Below are positions 16,178 to 17,018 of a stretch of DNA of 17,018 nt, one piece after another; position 1 is the first letter of the stretch; each line of letters starts with the position of its first letter. This stretch comes from Chrysochromulina parva (taxonomy: Eukaryota > Haptophyta > Prymnesiales > Chrysochromulinaceae). The stretch spans positions 1-17,018 of the forward strand of contig PJAB01001127.1 of NCBI GenBank assembly GCA_002887195.1, read 5' to 3'. Below the pieces are notes generated by a model that worked only from the letters and a program-made list of their open reading frames with translations, was not told the DNA's origin and searched no databases. The translations under genes were made by a program, and so were the position numbers.

Positions 16178-16230
16178 GTCAAGTCAAGTCTATACTTGAC
16201 TTGACTTGACTTGACTTGACTTGACTTGAC
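16178..16230. repeat. GTCAA/TTGAC inverted pentanucleotide array (hairpin)
   Basis: The left arm GTCAAGTCAAGT (16178-16189) and right arm ACTTGACTTGAC (16194-16205) are perfect 12-bp inverted repeats around a CTAT loop. The right arm continues as seven tandem TTGAC units (16196-16230). It is noncoding. Confidence 0.95.
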
Positions 16231-16289
16231 TTGCTTTGAGAGGGACGCAGGCGCGTTGTGGTGGTGGGGTTTGATGGCGAGGGTGCTCG

Positions 16290-17018
<729 letters not shown>

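Larger units (their letters stand above)
15686..16289. other. Intergenic region with palindromes and pentanucleotide hairpin
   Basis: About 600 bp with no supported gene. In order it holds a GC-rich stretch with CCGGC-type partial palindromes (15770-15800), short direct repeats of CTCAGGG and GGGCATACA (15948-15980), the 20-bp palindrome at 16088-16107, a copy of the CCGAGGGGAGCCGGGA motif (16138-16153), and the pentanucleotide hairpin and array at 16178-16230. It separates the tail-anchored gene from the cathepsin C gene. A 5' exon of the latter (signal peptide) could be hidden here, but I could not identify it. Confidence 0.5.

Noticed and set aside
14661..16230. Pentanucleotide arrays as telomeric or CRISPR-like repeats
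   Set aside because: Units are only five bases, without spacers, and are internal to the sequence; they are simple satellites.

Overview
The window looks like nuclear DNA of a GC-rich, gene-dense unicellular eukaryote, most plausibly a microalga such as a haptophyte or a related chromalveolate. The reasons are the gene families (BCS1-type AAA ATPases, an OSCA/TMEM63 channel, a GT61 glycosyltransferase, cathepsin C, ankyrin proteins, a CCCH zinc finger), the lack of bacterial operon structure or ribosome binding sites, at least one likely spliceosomal intron, long low-complexity coding tracts, and many micro- and minisatellites. The taxonomic placement is an inference from style and content; no rRNA or other marker gene is present. 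I saw no viral hallmark gene, RNA gene, CRISPR array or transposase.

Layout. 1-682 has no supported gene and carries a 32-bp tandem repeat. 683-4416 (minus) is read here as one two-exon gene, a membrane-anchored BCS1-like AAA ATPase with an EF-hand-like loop, a degenerate Walker B and a very long low-complexity tail. 4770-7223 (minus) is an OSCA/TMEM63/CSC1-like channel. 7374-7937 (minus) is a small ankyrin protein, head-to-head with 8245-8829 (plus), a protein with a zinc ribbon and a CCCH finger. 9235-11475 (minus) is a second BCS1-like AAA ATPase, with an intact Walker B but no recognisable arginine-finger motif. 11677-13083 (minus) is a GT61 glycosyltransferase with a PAN/apple-like N-terminal module. 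13248-14513 (minus) is an ankyrin protein built from two duplicated blocks. 14912-15685 (plus) is an unrecognised, probably tail-anchored protein. From 16290 the plus strand carries the N-terminal exclusion domain of a cathepsin C (dipeptidyl peptidase I) that runs into at least 40 uninterrupted AGC codons and off the end of the window.

How the genes may relate. Most are single-copy eukaryotic genes that need not share a function. The exception is the pair of BCS1-like ATPases about 5 kb apart on the same strand. Each lacks a different part of the catalytic machinery: one has lost the Walker B acidic pair but keeps the arginine finger, and the other keeps Walker B but has lost the arginine-finger motif. 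Because AAA active sites form between neighbouring subunits, the two could complement each other in a mixed ring. This is the most interesting hypothesis here. A second theme is intergenic: the 8-bp palindrome TACCGGTA occurs five times, only upstream of the two intact plus-strand genes, and GTCAA/TTGAC pentanucleotide arrays with a shared preceding motif bracket the tail-anchored gene.
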